A DNA stretch of 64,000 nt from Lepidonotus clava (GCA_936440205.1 OW387147.1:18997629-19061628); one strand, 5' to 3'; shown: positions 19,601 through 32,210, numbered from the stretch's first letter. Notes: generated by a model not told the origin, from the letters alone. Made by a program: numbers and translations.

Positions 19601-22600
19601 TAATATTTTTTACAAAGAAGTAATATCGTTTAACTGGAGCGTACGGAAGACTTTTCACCCGAAATGGAAATTCATGTCAATTACGTACATTGGAGAGAGG
19701 TAGGTGGCAAAAAGCCTGGCATTATAAGTTCATTCCTAAATTGAAATTGTAACATGAAATGCCCTTTTTGTAATACGTTTCTCAACCCTTCTCGTGAATC
19801 CCATTTCTTGATATATGAGGTCAATTGAAAAGCCATTTCAGATACAGTCATTTTATTAGGTTAAATAGGGTAAAGAGCTTGATACCCAAAATCCTTTAAA
19901 ATATCGGACAAGTATGTTCCAGAGACACTTATGAATTAAAAGCTTGAAGTATCTCTGTCTCTTGATGTCGCACGTGGAGCGCACTTTATCTCCTCGACGA
20001 CATGAAAGACCTATTTTTCATTAATTCTAAAAGCGAGTTAACATGAGAGTGATTGCGTGTGCGTTCTATTTCAAGCACAGGTTGTGGTAAATATAGTTTT
20101 AGTATCGATCTCAAACCTGAACAGGTATAAAACGGTCCTCACTCTAATAATGGCAAATCCGTCTTAGAGACTGGTTACCTAAATCCTTAATACTTGTTGT
20201 AAACGCATGGTCCTTCCTCCTCCTCCTTCCTCCAAATCCTTAATACGTACTTGATAACCGGAATTAGAAATTTGATCAGACGTTTATTTGTATTTTTACT
20301 ATTACCGACCGAGAGGGCTTATTGTAATAGACAATATCCATAGTTCCCACAAGACAATGTCTGCTACAACAATATGTATCATATCTCACACTCTCTCAAA
20401 CGTGTTGATAATTCAGTTTTGTTGTTACCCTCTGAGGGCCTAATCCAGTACCAGTTATAGGGTCATGGTTGGGGATGGGGTATTTTATTGAAAAAGGTGT
20501 TTAATGCCTTGCGCGTCTGTCATTTTGGGAACTTTATTTTACATGATTCCTTATTTCTACAAGGGAAATAATTTTTTCCGTGATATGCATATACATATGT
20601 TTATGTGGTATTATTCACATGGCTCCTTCATACAGAAAAGGGTACAATATTTATCCCCCCTGCAAATTGAATTTACTGTAAGCTCCCTGCCTGTTCTCTC
20701 TGTGCAGCTGGGAGGCCCATCAGTATGCGTCTGGGTGTCCTCCCCACTCCATAATTAAAACCTCTGGCGTTATTTACCCTTTGTGTTACCGGCAAAGGTC
20801 AGAGGTGAGCTACATGCATACGGTAAAGGGCTCATTGATTCTGTTTACAGAAGATACAGTGCCGTTGTGGGCGGAATGGGATACAACTATTATACTGGGC
20901 TGGGTGTGGTATCAGTATCGCACCGAGGATATAATTATGAGCTATCATGCTTCATCCCTTTCTCATATTGTATTTTGGACTAATTTAATCAAGTCCATCT
21001 TATCTAAAGATCATGAGTAAGGAGTAATTTAAGCCACGATTCTGTAATCGACAACCTGAAAACTTTCGATATTGACGGTATTGTGTTCATCATCAGAGCT
21101 TTCATAACATTAGGCCAAATGACTAAATACTTTTTGTTTGTGTCTTTTAATGTAATACTGTAACATGTAATGAAATATGTATCATAGTAGTCTTATGATA
21201 TGGCCTTACTGAAAGAATCAACTGGGGGGAAGTAGCTATGCCTATGACGGTGGTGGGCACTTTCCTAGGTAATATTTTAATCCTACTTCCATAAATGTGC
21301 AGCACAATTTGTCCCCAAGGAATCAGCCAACTCTTGTATAGTACCTTTAGTGAACACTAGGAGGCAGTTGGTCACCGGAAGTGCTCTAAAAGGGCCCTCC
21401 GCTAGGGGACGCTTTTTTAACCAAGTGTGGGCAGGAAGGGGGCATTTATCTGCACTACACCATGAGACCTCAGGCCCCCACCCCTTTTCTCACCCACCCC
21501 CTACTTTTTCTTGGCACTGCTTACACCTTACGATCATTCTACGAGTTGTTTTGTATTTCTTCTTTTGGAGTAGTTTTAATAGGTCAAATATTTTTCTGAT
21601 TTAGCTAATTATATTTTTGGTATTGATGCAATCATGGTTAGTCGGGGTTCTCTTATATATGTGCCTGAATATGAACCAGAAGAAAATCTAGATCTCTACT
21701 GTATATCAAATATATCCCACACTGATAAAATGATACCAGTTACAAATTCATCCTCACGTGTTTTGCATTTAATTTCAATAAAGTTTAAATTTGCCTCATA
21801 GGGGAAGGAAGAATTGAAAGTATTTGTCGGACTGGCTTCAATCTATAAAGTATGAACTAAGCTTAACCCATTGGGAGCCCTCCATGAGTGATCGTTCCTA
21901 ACATTGACCTTTGACCTAATTTCCCGCCGGCTGAGCCAGTCCGCCATCTTGGTAATCGTTCCGACACTGCCCATTCATTTAGCTGTGGTCTCAGGACTGG
22001 ATGAAAACTATCAGGGCTTGTTTAATGGCCTATTACAGTGTCTGAAATGAAAGGAGATGGATTCATTTTACATCTGATTGGTTGATATTGTGGACTAATA
22101 ACTACTTGATAGATTTGAAATGTAGTAATTCATTATGCCTCTACCGCTTGAATCTCCAATGTGGCACATGAGTAATTAATATCCTTTGAAATTCATGATG
22201 GACCTTTCATATGATATCTTATTATTCCATATTGAAAGGCCAGACTACCGTTATTATATAGTATATTGAAAGGTCAGAGTATCAGTATATTGATTTAGGA
22301 GAGACTAGTGCTTAGGCTAGCAAGTTTGGTGCCCTGAAACCGTGCTCTGACCAATGTCAATTGTGAATAATTGATACAAGTCACCAAGGGGTAGAGAAGC
22401 AATATATCTCTGACACCATGCTTTTTTATAAGCAATGTGCGCGTTCAATTACCTCCAGAGAGTTAGCCGGCCCATGGCATGGCAGAAAAGAATCCATTAG
22501 ATGATATTAGGCACTTGTATTGCATATTATAGAGCCATTAATTCACAAGAGAAAAACCGTTTCCCAGATTAATCACTGATTAGTCATGTACGTGCCACCT

Positions 22601-24475
22601 CACCCAATCCATCTGGTTACACTTCATAATCTGGATGGTAAGGGAGGCTTATTACAAATAAGCCATATTAGCCTACCTTCCAAAACGTCCTGAGGTGATA
22701 TTGAAAATCTGATCAGGAGTATTTCTAGGAATGAAAAGAAATTGTATCGAAATTCTATACTATTATTGCATTAAGCTTAGAGTATCAAAGTGTAAGATGT
22801 TAGTTGTTACACCATATCTGTTATCAAGTGTTTGTTTTGCTTTCAACTCACCTTTTAAAAGATTTTGTTCATACACAAGGTTTGCATATTTCTATCGGCC
22901 GTACACTGATGTTGTACATTAATGTTGATACATGTGTTCAACCGTTGTTTTTGGCTTCAAATACTGAAAGTTAAAAGCAAGTATACATCAAATCTATAAT
23001 CCTTTCCGAATAATTGAATCAGGAATAGTTTAGAATAGATATAATTCTCAAGTATCTTTTTCCAAATACGTTTGTCCTTCAACTTCACATGAAATTTAAT
23101 ACAAAAAAATAATCAGTAGTGATGAATTGAAAAATAATTAATGAAAGTACGTTAGTAAATTGTTGTAATGAAACAAGTCTGGAAATGAATTATGCTCATT
23201 ATCTAATTTCTTTAATTTTCTTTTATGTGATTAACCTTTTAAAGCTTATTCTATTAGACGTCGGCGGTAGTTCTCACCGTCCCAAGATACATTTCTTACA
23301 TGTACATGTCTGACCCTACTGACACATCAGCCCTATGACCCCACCGACCCTACTGTCTCTACCATGGGCCACTCACTGTCCTCAGCATGACCCCACTGCC
23401 AACATTCTATGACCCTACTGACCCTCCTAACCCTACTGTCCCTACCCTGACCCACTCACTGTCCTCAGTATGACCCCACTGCCAACATGTCAGCCTCAAC
23501 ACACATCCTCTCAGTACTCTAACCTTGATCCTGGCATCAGTAAAAGGATCACCTGTCAGGTGTGACACAAAGTCCTTCCACCTCCAGCCTCCTCCAGGGT
23601 GTACTGTCCCTCTGATCCCGTCAAAGACCTGGGGACGTCACCATCCCTGTCACCAAACACACAGACACACAGTGACGTACATAGACTGTGTAGAGGGGTG
23701 AGGTATTCAGAAAGATGTGGGCCATTTCAAGCCAATTGTTGCTGGCATATATAATTATTTTTCTCTATAAAATGGCACATGGTAAGTAAGTCTCTAAATC
23801 TGTATTTTCAAATGGTAGCCCATACACCTTGCAAATACACAACTATAAATGGCATTGTATCTTAAGTTTAAAATTCATAACAAACAGAAACTGTGTGTTG
23901 AATGCAAGAGCCTGGCAATGAATTAAATTAAAGCCCCATAGCCTACCCACTAGGCGATTTTACCGGCAACTCACGATGGGCAACTGCCAGAATAGTGGTA
24001 AAATCATCACCATTTCAGATCACATGTTAGTACATAACATTTCAACATTACATACTAACAGGTGATCTGAATTTGTAACAATCTTACCAGCTATTCTGGG
24101 TATGTTTTTCTCAAAGTTTTTCGTAGATCTACCCCCACTTGTTCTTTTACCATATGCACATTTTACCCATCACATAAATGCTGTAAGGAACCTATATAAA
24201 CTATAACCCTAATATTGACTAACCTCGTTATCAATTCTGTCACATATTATAAAGTATGTGTAAGAAATGTATCGTAAATAGAGTAAAACAGAAACTTGTG
24301 GAAATACGTGGAAACCTTTTGTTTCAGTGTTCGCCTCCCAGACGGGGTGGACGCGGGGACGGTGGACGGTCAAGGTGCGGCCAGCTGAAGTGGACACCAC
24401 CTGGGACCTGGTGGCCCGGGCAGTGGGCAGTGGGCAGTTGGGGTCTATGGCCAAGGTAGGCAAGGGTCTAAGATG

Positions 24476-24506
<31 letters not shown>

Positions 24507-25463
24507 TGTATGTATGTATGTATGTATGTATGTATGTATGCATAACATCCATATATAGCTACTATCTAAAGAATCAATGTCTCCTTTTATGACAGTATTA
24601 CTTACATTTATATCTCAAACTAAGTTTAAAGCTTCGATAACATGATAACAAATGTGAATAGTTATAGTTAGGTTATGTTGGCAGATTTGAACACAGTATC
24701 CTGTGATTACTTATACGAAAAGATGAACTTTGAGGCTATATTCCAGTGTCCTTGTGATTATCTAATGACAGGTCATATCAAAAGAAAATATATTCCACGC
24801 CAAAAATCGTGATTTAATGGTGGCAAAGGTGTCGCCAAGTGGTGCAAAGGGACAAAGGAAGTCATACTGATTCTTTCCACTATTGCAAATGAGCAAAACC
24901 AGTATGTGAATTACGTAATATTTTGGGGTCCGATACCTTAAAATTGCTATTTCCGGGAGCAAGGCGGTGACGTTACCTCTTCCATAACCGTGGTTACGCG
25001 GATCCGTTGACGGGTCACTATATAAACTCGGAGGGTAACCCTTGAATTTCAGTTGCTCCCACACCACCGACCTGCTCACATCGTCAATTTTAAACTTTTA
25101 GCTTGTTGTAATAGGAGGATTAATAAATATTTACCATATTTATATATGTCCAAACTAATTTATTAATAACGACCTCTCTCCAGTAAATAGCCTTTACAGC
25201 AATATGCATAAACAATATGAAATCTTTCATTACAGGCATGCACCAAAAATGGATCCTTATCACAGAGAAACCACCAACACGTCATATGCATGTACACTGA
25301 CGTCTACTCTGACGTCGATGACGTCATGAGAGTGGAGCAGGAGCTGAGAGATCTAGGTATCAAAGGACCTTTACATTACAAGCCTGATCTATACGCCAAA
25401 CTGGGTATATATTTCCACAATCAGTGGGGAATTAAACCATATCCTTATTCTACAGTGGATTAG
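16684..25463 (+). CDS. C11orf68/BLES03 family protein (DUF1917), four exons
   Basis: Exons 16684-16694, 18221-18354, 24328-24455 and 25236-25463 join in frame (501 nt) to give 166 residues. Seen: [20 protein letters not shown] (from residue 59), which fits the family's lysine-Trp 'GKW' strand followed by a VD..W motif; [20 protein letters not shown] (106-125), the family's most recognisable block; and [20 protein letters not shown] near the C-terminus. Known: the human member is a single-domain protein of unknown function with a crystal structure described as eIF4E-like. Vertebrate members are longer at the N-terminus (about 250 residues), so this copy is short or has another upstream exon. 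The first exon is a prediction: ATGATTTCAAG before GTAAAT matches the phase required by exon 2. Inferred location: cytosol or nucleus; no signal peptide or membrane segment. Exons 2-4 are secure; the start is less so. Confidence 0.85.
16987..17145. mobile_element. hAT-like MITE candidate, copy 2
   Basis: The ends CAGTGGCGGATCGAGGATTT and AAATCCGCCACTG form an inverted repeat. The 159-bp element has a C/G-rich middle. It lies in intron 1 of the C11orf68-like gene. Confidence 0.7.
18221..18354 (+). CDS. C11orf68-like exon 2
   Basis: This 134-nt exon lies between TGTTGCAG and GTAAGG. It reads [16 protein letters not shown], then a charged stretch ending ITEESLK. It leaves one base of the next codon. 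Composition is clearly GC-richer than the flanking intron. Confidence 0.85.
18480..18700 (+). repeat. Possible tRNA-derived SINE fragment
   Basis: GTGGTCTGATGATTGC followed about 25 nt later by GGGTTTGATGCCC resembles the A box and B box of a tRNA gene, with too many mismatches for a working tRNA. The tail is not delimited. Found by motif only. Confidence 0.3.
21905..21952 (+). promoter_or_regulatory. Promoter-like site cluster in intron 2 of the C11orf68-like gene
   Basis: TGACCTTTGACCT (nuclear receptor DR1 type), TTTCCCGCC (E2F type) and CCGCCATCTTGG (YY1 type, in the orientation usual for + strand starts) lie within 48 nt, in a small CpG-richer patch. It could drive a shorter transcript that includes exons 3-4. 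Confidence 0.35.
23332..23489. repeat. Two-copy tandem repeat of about 75-80 bp
   Basis: Copies 23332-23406 and 23407-23489 share CACTCACTGTCCTCAG and ATGACCCCACTGCCAACAT. Smaller GACCCTACTGACCC subunits repeat inside. The region is pyrimidine-rich. It lies in intron 2 of the C11orf68-like gene. Confidence 0.85.
23928..24100. mobile_element. TTAAAGCC-like end next to a foldback repeat
   Basis: TTAAAGCCCC...CCCACTAGGCGATTTTACCGG at 23928 resembles the left end of the TTAAAGCC family. The following segment 23987-24099 folds on itself: arms of about 55 nt starting CCAGAATAG match with several mismatches. A matching right end was not found, so this copy is partial or diverged. Confidence 0.5.
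24328..24455 (+). CDS. C11orf68-like exon 3
   Basis: This 128-nt exon follows TTTGTTTCAG and precedes GTAGGC. It encodes [16 protein letters not shown] and [20 protein letters not shown], the core Trp-containing block of the family. A 16-unit TATG microsatellite begins 21 nt after the donor. Confidence 0.88.
24477..24540. repeat. (TATG)16 microsatellite
   Basis: Sixteen perfect TATG units lie in the last intron of the C11orf68-like gene, close to its donor site. Confidence 0.98.
25236..25463 (+). CDS. C11orf68-like exon 4 and stop
   Basis: This 228-nt exon begins in phase 0 after TTACAG and ends with TAG. It encodes [20 protein letters not shown] and [20 protein letters not shown], the strongest family match in the gene, and finishes PYPYSTVD. 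Confidence 0.93.
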   Translation, partial: ACTKNGSLSQRNHQHVICMYTDVYSDVDDVMRVEQELRDLGIKGPLHYKPDLYAKLGIYFHNQWGIKPYPYSTVD

Positions 25464-26097
25464 GATGGAAGCACTGTGCAATAAGATTATTTATTCTCTT
25501 CCTTTTACTGTTTTTATTGTACATAGTTAAGGTTCTAGTATTTCATCATGCACAAATATACAGGAAACAGCGTAGTGTAGGGTGTCTTAAAATAGATTGT
25601 GATAGTGATATGGGGAGCAATGGTTTTGGGACAACCTTGATATGGATGTGAATAAGTACTTTCTTCCAATATCTCAGTTCATATTGAACTTACTATCATG
25701 CACCTGTCCATTTTTGACATTTCCTAAGAAGCCAAGACTTTGTTTTACTGTATTGGTCTAGGGTTGCGCACTGTACAGCCTCCCTGTTCTTTGGACCTGG
25801 GGCTAAATGAATTCTGTTAATTTTTTTAAATTGATGTATTTTACTACTGATTTGCCATGTTGTTTGTATATGCCTATTCAGCAATGAAGAGTATTTATCA
25901 ATGGGTCCCTTATGTATACCTTGTGCAGATCTATGTGATCATGAGATCATATCTATTTTGGTAATCACCATGTGGTGATTATGACCGCATGGATATTCAG
26001 AAAATCAATTTATAGTTGTGATATGATCACCGATATGGCGAACAATGTTGCATCACATCCAATGTGACCTTTAGAATTGTAATCCATCTATCTAGTC

Positions 26098-26103
26098 AAT
26101 AAA
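26098..26103 (+). terminator. Poly(A) signal AATAAA of the C11orf68-like gene
   Basis: AATAAA lies 635 nt after the stop, with a GT-rich element (GGTTATTCAGTGTTGTTGG) starting about 10 nt later. This is the textbook arrangement for cleavage and polyadenylation. Confidence 0.65.
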
Positions 26104-26119
26104 CGCAATGTATGGTTAT

Positions 26120-29100
26120 TCAGTGTTGTTGGCATTTTAAAACAAATCGGTTTTTTCACTGGAAATTTGTTTTCATTTCACAAATTCCCATGAGAGTTGG
26201 GATATCACTTTTTTAATTTGAATCCATGCAGCTTTTGTATTCATTCTGATCTTACACCTGTTATCCCATACAGTAGGCCTAAATCCTATCAACTGATTAA
26301 ATAATCATGATAGGTATCAGGCATCAGATGCCACACTAAGTATCGTATAGACGCCTCTTAACTAAGAGGTATTGCTGCCCAAAATCCTAGGGTGATTTGC
26401 CCGGAGGTGGGAATTAAGGTATCATACTCCTTTATCAACTATTCATTATCTATAAAGCCCATGCTAGGAGGATGTATCCTTAGACCACCACATTCTATAG
26501 TTCACAATTAATAACTTGATCCTATCTCTCTTCTTTGTTTTCTCAAATGATTTTGTGTTATTTCCTTGAAGCAAAGAGCTTGATAACAGGAAAGTTATTT
26601 AGGCCTATATAACAAAGATTTCAAACTTGTAACCTCTCTCGTCCTATTGCAGATGATAAAGGTAAAGGCTTTGGAAAATGTCAGCAATTTCTACAGAATC
26701 CATTAAGAAAAATTGACATGCTAATGCAGTAACACAATACTTGTGAAATACAGGATCTTGAATAATTCATGATATTGTGTCTTTTACTATGATTATTTAA
26801 TACGGATGGGTTAAGTCTATTGGTATCTGTAGTTCCAAGCTTCACGTATATATATATGTACATGTTATTCTAGCTGTAGTAATGATTTTAACCAACCATT
26901 ACCAGATTATAGAATAAAGCGATTCATAGTGAGAGTGGACTAAACAGCAACATTTTTATATTCCTTAGACAAGGCCCCACACCCAAGTATCTTGAAAAAA
27001 TACAGAATTTTGAATAATGCAGAAGCATTATGTCCTTCAGTACAATTATTCTTAAAAAGAAATGGGTAGATAGAGAAGTCTTTCTAAATCGAGAGTCCGC
27101 AAAAAATATTTGATGTTTCACAGGGAAAGAACTGAGGGTGACAATTTTCAATTCATTAAAAGAAACAAGGGTGCCCAGTTCTCAGTTTATTTTATGCTCA
27201 ACTTACACGACATCCAGTATATATGACAAGGAAGCCACAGGACGTCGTCATAACAGCAGGCTCTTATCAGCTGGTTATGCTTCAAGACAATGGCAGAGAC
27301 ATTAATGAGATAGCATCATCAGCAGAGGAAATTAGCTGCTCAGAAGTGGAGATGTGGAGGTAATTAAGAGAATTTCTCGGCGCGAAGTACTCCTGTCTTC
27401 TGGGACAGAAGGGACATAAAAAGGGAGAGGCTGTCACATCAGAAACGCGTTGAGCAAATGGCTGAGCATATCTACAAGATATCCTGAACCTTGATGGTTG
27501 CCGTCCTATAAATAAACTATGGAGCTATACTCAGGGTAGAAGCAAGCTGTATTTTACCTCCAAACGTATACTTCCATTTTAGTTAGGGTTATATGATTAG
27601 AAAGTACAGTAAATTTCCAATTAGATATAACATGCACTCTGTATCTCAACATGGTCTCAAAATAGCTTTTATGAAAATGTTACAATATGAAAGAACATGT
27701 ATAAGCATGAAGATGCAATAAAGTAACAATCTTTACTTAGAAAATGAAAGAGGAAAGCCAGGCCTATAGGGCGGTCGTCCTTGGAATGTTAACAACAAAC
27801 TTCTTGTAATCGTTACTAGGCTTGTAATAGGCTAATGTATGTTGAATACCTCACCGGGGACATGTAGTTTTTTGTTTCTCTTTAGTTGTTACAATCAGTA
27901 GCCTTATTCTATAGCGCCCCAAGGTGCGAGAAATCCCTATTCACTAATTAAACCCTACTAATGGTTTTTATGTTGTAATCAAAATAGAATTAGATAAAAA
28001 GCATGTACCTTGCCTATAACACGGATACTAATTAGTCCAGATTCTAAGCCTTAAAGCCCCGGGCTCGTCTGTCAACTGGTCAAAGCTGGAAATCCTTGTA
28101 GGCTTTAACAAGTTTGATAAGGTTTCACCTATAATTTCTTTTAGGTCTAACGCTAATTAATCCCGTCAATATTCGGATAGATAATGTTATCCTTGTGATT
28201 TCCCAATTGTTATAGAAATGAACTGCAGGCATACACATGAAATAGATATCGATCCATACTTGATATTCCAAAAATGGTATTTCAATTGAAATAAGAACAA
28301 GAAGGCAAGTTACTTGTGATATAATGTTGAGCATAAATATTTAAAATATCGCCAATATTAGTTACACATGTATCCAACTATACCAGAACAATTTATATGG
28401 GAATATAATTTTCCAAAGAGTTTAAAGACGCTGACGGCGCAAATCTTTATGGCATGTGTTGATAGCGGGAGATTCCATTGTAAATCCATCACCAGTGGCA
28501 TTGATGAAGTCCTCCAGGGTCTGATAAGCCTTTCATGAGATAGGACCTGGAGACTTCAGCCCCCCGTGGGAGTTCCTCCAGCTGATGTACGTCTCCCATA
28601 AAGAAATCCATGCCCTCCATCATACTAAGACAATGACCGAATGCTTTTAATTCACAGAGGAATGTATTGGTTGCGCATATTGCATACATCAAGAGCACCA
28701 CTGGGGTTAAAGAGATTCAAAGAACTCTGCCTCCGCATAGGCATGCTGAAGGGATAGATTGGGACGGGCATTGAACATTGAAATAAGTAGACTTTTTCGA
28801 GAATGAAAACATTACATTGATATTTTGCTTGCGCATTTAACTTTGCACACGATAAGATTCGAATTTAAATTTATTGCGATATTCAAATTTTGATAAAAGC
28901 AGTGTTTACTTAATCATGACTGTGATTGATTGAAATGCGCTGTAACTCATGATAGGCTGGGAAAGAATACTTAGTTTTAAGGCAAAAGTGAAGGAAAACT
29001 TTTATCGTGACAAAACGAATCATCAGCAATCAAATAAACACTAATTGACAGTCAAGGAAATAGATTCTTCTTCGGACAAAAGAAACACATTGGCAAGATG

Positions 29101-29150
29101 GAGGAAACAGCAAGACCATGCCCTCATTAAAGTGAAAACCAAGTATTACA
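26120..29150. other. Noncoding interval with conserved-element-like blocks
   Basis: No gene recognised. Two blocks (about 27230-27440 and 28430-28700) have balanced composition and homeodomain-type TAAT cores (for example CATTAATGAG, GGTAATTAAG), unlike the AT-rich surroundings. A 70-codon minus-strand frame at 28489-28701 matches no family I know. Confidence 0.45.
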
Positions 29151-29155
29151 CTTAC

Positions 29156-29315
29156 CGATAAGTAACTTTGATCTCGTTTCTAATGAAGGACCTTTTCCAC
29201 CAGAATAGATTCTCATCAAAGATGGCGGCAGGTAGTCACATGACCACATCGCGTAGTTAATGACGTTAGTGATACTGTCGCAAAAGGGCAGGGGGATGTC
29301 GCAAAAGGGCGGGGT
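29156..29315 (-). promoter_or_regulatory. Promoter-like cluster with a minus-strand first-exon candidate
   Basis: On the minus strand there is a GC box (29308-29315), an E-box-type GTCATGTGAC (29235-29244), a YY1 initiator-type GCCGCCATCTT (29219-29229), then ATG at 29216 and 20 open codons to a consensus donor CG|GTAAGTG at 29156. The peptide MRIYSGGKGPSLETRSKLLI is not one I recognise, and no second exon was found. It could be a short-leader gene, a noncoding RNA, or part of a repeat. Confidence 0.3.
29276..29314. repeat. Two-copy 21-bp direct repeat (TGTCGCAAAAGGGC)
   Basis: TGTCGCAAAAGGGCAGGGG at 29276 and TGTCGCAAAAGGGCGGGG at 29297 are spaced 21 bp apart. The second contains a GC box. 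Confidence 0.85.
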
Positions 29316-30299
29316 TAGAGGTCAGAGAGGGCACCGCGCATGGACACAAACAAAGGCAATAAATGTCGTCTGCTTAAAGATATCTGCAGTTCCCGCTTCT
29401 TTTGGGTATAGTTCAGTGAATTCAAATGGCCAGGAAAACAACTGGCAAGAGCATTTGTTTTCCCGTAGGATAATCAGATACTACCTGATCCTCCCAAATC
29501 CAATATGTCTACTGGGAATTACAATACAAGGGAGGTTGTACCGGTACCTTTACGGTAAACTTTTCTAACTTGATGTACTGTTGTCTTTCAAAATTTGTCT
29601 TTCCTCTTTTGCAAACTTTATAATGCCACATCAAGCTCCTCTCTTTAAAGTTCACGCATAAGGAATGTGTATAATAGCCCCTCCCCCCCCCCACACACAC
29701 AATTATTTAGACCTATATGGTTGTTGTAGACTAGTGTAAAAGAATGCTTTGGAGGACGGTGATCCTTAGGCAAACTTGAAAGACGTATAAGGTTTGATAA
29801 ATATCAAACTAACTCCTCTCAAGAAATACCTTTGCATGGCGACATATAAAGAAGTCTCGTTAACGTTATTTCCAGACAGAAGGGTATGCCTTGAATATAA
29901 GTAGAGACCTAATTGTCTGATATGATAAGTTTCTAACACCCCAGTATGCAGGAAGTCGATTTAAAAACCTATAATATTATTAACTTCGTCATGATAATAT
30001 CTCTATCACATCACGTCTTTGACCTTATGAGCATTGACGCCTAATGACTTATGGAAATAAATTATCAACATTGTTCTCAGAGTTTGTCGAAACAAAATAT
30101 TCTGTTCATCTAGCATAGCAACCATTTGTTCGCTCAATCTTCTTGGGTGGGAGTAGGGTTGCGTTGTCGCTGCCATTTATCGTTCCACATAGCGTACTAA
30201 ACTTTAAACGGAAATCCATGCAAAACTAAACCCTTTTTTAATTGTTAATATCAATGTATTTAACACCTCGGTTAGGCCATTTTCTATAGATAACAGAGG

Positions 30300-30545
30300 T
30301 GTAGTGCCTATATATGCGCGACGTCGCCTCAATAAGTTCCACTCTGTACGCGACAATATCAAGTGAAATGACCTACATATATACGCGACGATTGATAATG
30401 GTGTAAGTACTAGCTATAGGCCTATATACAATTTGGGAATTTGAAGTATGCCACGCATGTGTAGCATCCTATACGCGCGACGTCGCTAAAATTCGTTTCA
30501 CAATAATAGTGGTTTGATTCTATTCTACGTGTGACAATTTAGCAG
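30300..30545. repeat. Degenerate repeat with GCGCGACGTCGC motif
   Basis: GCGCGACGTCGC occurs near 30318 and 30476 with similar flanks (CTATAYRCGCG), and weaker ACGCGAC copies lie between. The period is about 158 bp. It resembles the array at 52700-53360. Confidence 0.5.
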
Positions 30546-31972
30546 TATATGGAAATGAGAATTTATAGACCTGTGGTCGAATCATTTCCATTCGATCCAC
30601 TGTTTTCATGACAATTAATGAGTAAATAGAACCCCCCCCGTCGTTTACTACTATTGGAAGTAACATTAACTTTTCAAACTGGATTATTGGATCCACTAAA
30701 TCAGTCTAAGTAGCCTTTGTCATAACAGTGATGTTTGTGGGCACTATGAACGCAAGCAGGCATGACAGGCGATCTCACTTAGCTACCTATAATACTGAAA
30801 GTTTTAAACCGGTTTTTGCTTTTAGAGGCCATAAGAATGATTGCTTGTGTGAAATAACAACGCTTTGCCATTGCAGCCTATCTGAATTGACCCATTAAAT
30901 CCTTACAGCCCTTTCCAGAACGCTTAGATGATTGCTTCAGAGCAAGCTCATGTTTATTCTTTTGTTAATTCTTTTTATCATACTGCATTAAAATGATTGA
31001 TCTGAATTTCCAGAAATCAGCACGCGGTATAAGTGTTTTCTTCTTTAGACGACAACGACAGCAGGTGTCTTTCAAAAAAAAAAAAAAACGGACTCACAAA
31101 AAAGACTATCACTGCACAATTATGACACATTAATCAATTTACTGATTTAGTTAACAACAGTATTGTCTAGTTCACAATAAGCCTGAGAATATTATGGTCT
31201 CAGAAAAAGAAAGCTTTATTTATCTTATGTATTCAATTTGCTTCGAAAGAAGAGTCGGCTGTCAAATGTTGTGTGTTTGTGTAGATTATTTGAATAAATG
31301 GATGTGTTTGAATGTTTATATACGTAATCATTATATGATGATTAATAACTATAAAACCAATGAATGCTTATGTTAGTAGTAACCAAGTCTAGAGTGTTTA
31401 TCACTATATTCACACAAATAAAACGTTCCAGTCACACATATTCATAGCTAGAATCACCACATCACATATGGTCTGCTTTATACAGCCTGAAATTTCTACA
31501 TGTACAAATTACCTTATGGGGGCTATGTCTATATTCTGTATAATATCGTCATGAATCCTTCATAATCAATTCCTGTAAAGTACTTTAAACACGAAGATAC
31601 AAGATAACTTTCAGATCTATACTTCCCCACCAACACCTCCCCAGCCATCCCCCCACCACCATCCCTCCCCAACTAACAGTCTATCGACACGTAATGTCCC
31701 GGCATGTCAGTCCCTACTTATCCCTCCCCAGCCCTATGTGAAGCCAAGCACAAACATCTTACTGTAGAGCCTTATCGTGTGTGCCTAGGCATGTCCCCCC
31801 AGGGCTGATCGCATTGATGTCGGCGGGCTTCTGGGGACAATCGCAGGCAGATAATGGCGCACGTATGGCGAGGTAATCGCAGCCACATACCTAGGCAATC
31901 AAAGAGGGCCTGATCGGATTAAGGCCGATCGCCTGGTGGCGTGACGTGTTAATCCTATAAACGTCGCTGCCG

Positions 31973-32080
31973 TCAGGGCATCCATAAATGATGAGGGTCT
32001 CCTTCCGTGATGCAATCGAACTCACTGACCCAGACTATGAGTTTTTGTTTTTGTGTTTTGGAGGGTTGTAGGGTCAATGA

Positions 32081-32133
<53 letters not shown>

Positions 32134-32210
32134 GTGTCTGTGTATGTGTATGTGTCTGTGTCTGTGCTGTGTCTGTGTGTGTCTGTGTCTGTGTCTGTGT
32201 ATGTCTAAAA
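31973..32210. repeat. TGCAATCGAACTCACT repeat with (TTG)17 and TGTCTG microsatellite
   Basis: TGCAATCGAACTCACT at 32011-32026 is followed by a perfect (TTG)17 at 32082-32132 and a TGTGTCTG-rich tract to about 32205. The same 16-mer occurs at 56525, also before a microsatellite. Confidence 0.85.

Noticed and set aside
28489-28701. 70-codon minus-strand frame, possible second exon of the 29156 candidate
   Set aside because: No acceptor in a compatible position, and the adjoining frame also reads protein-like, so coding status cannot be decided. Better explained as a conserved-element-like block.
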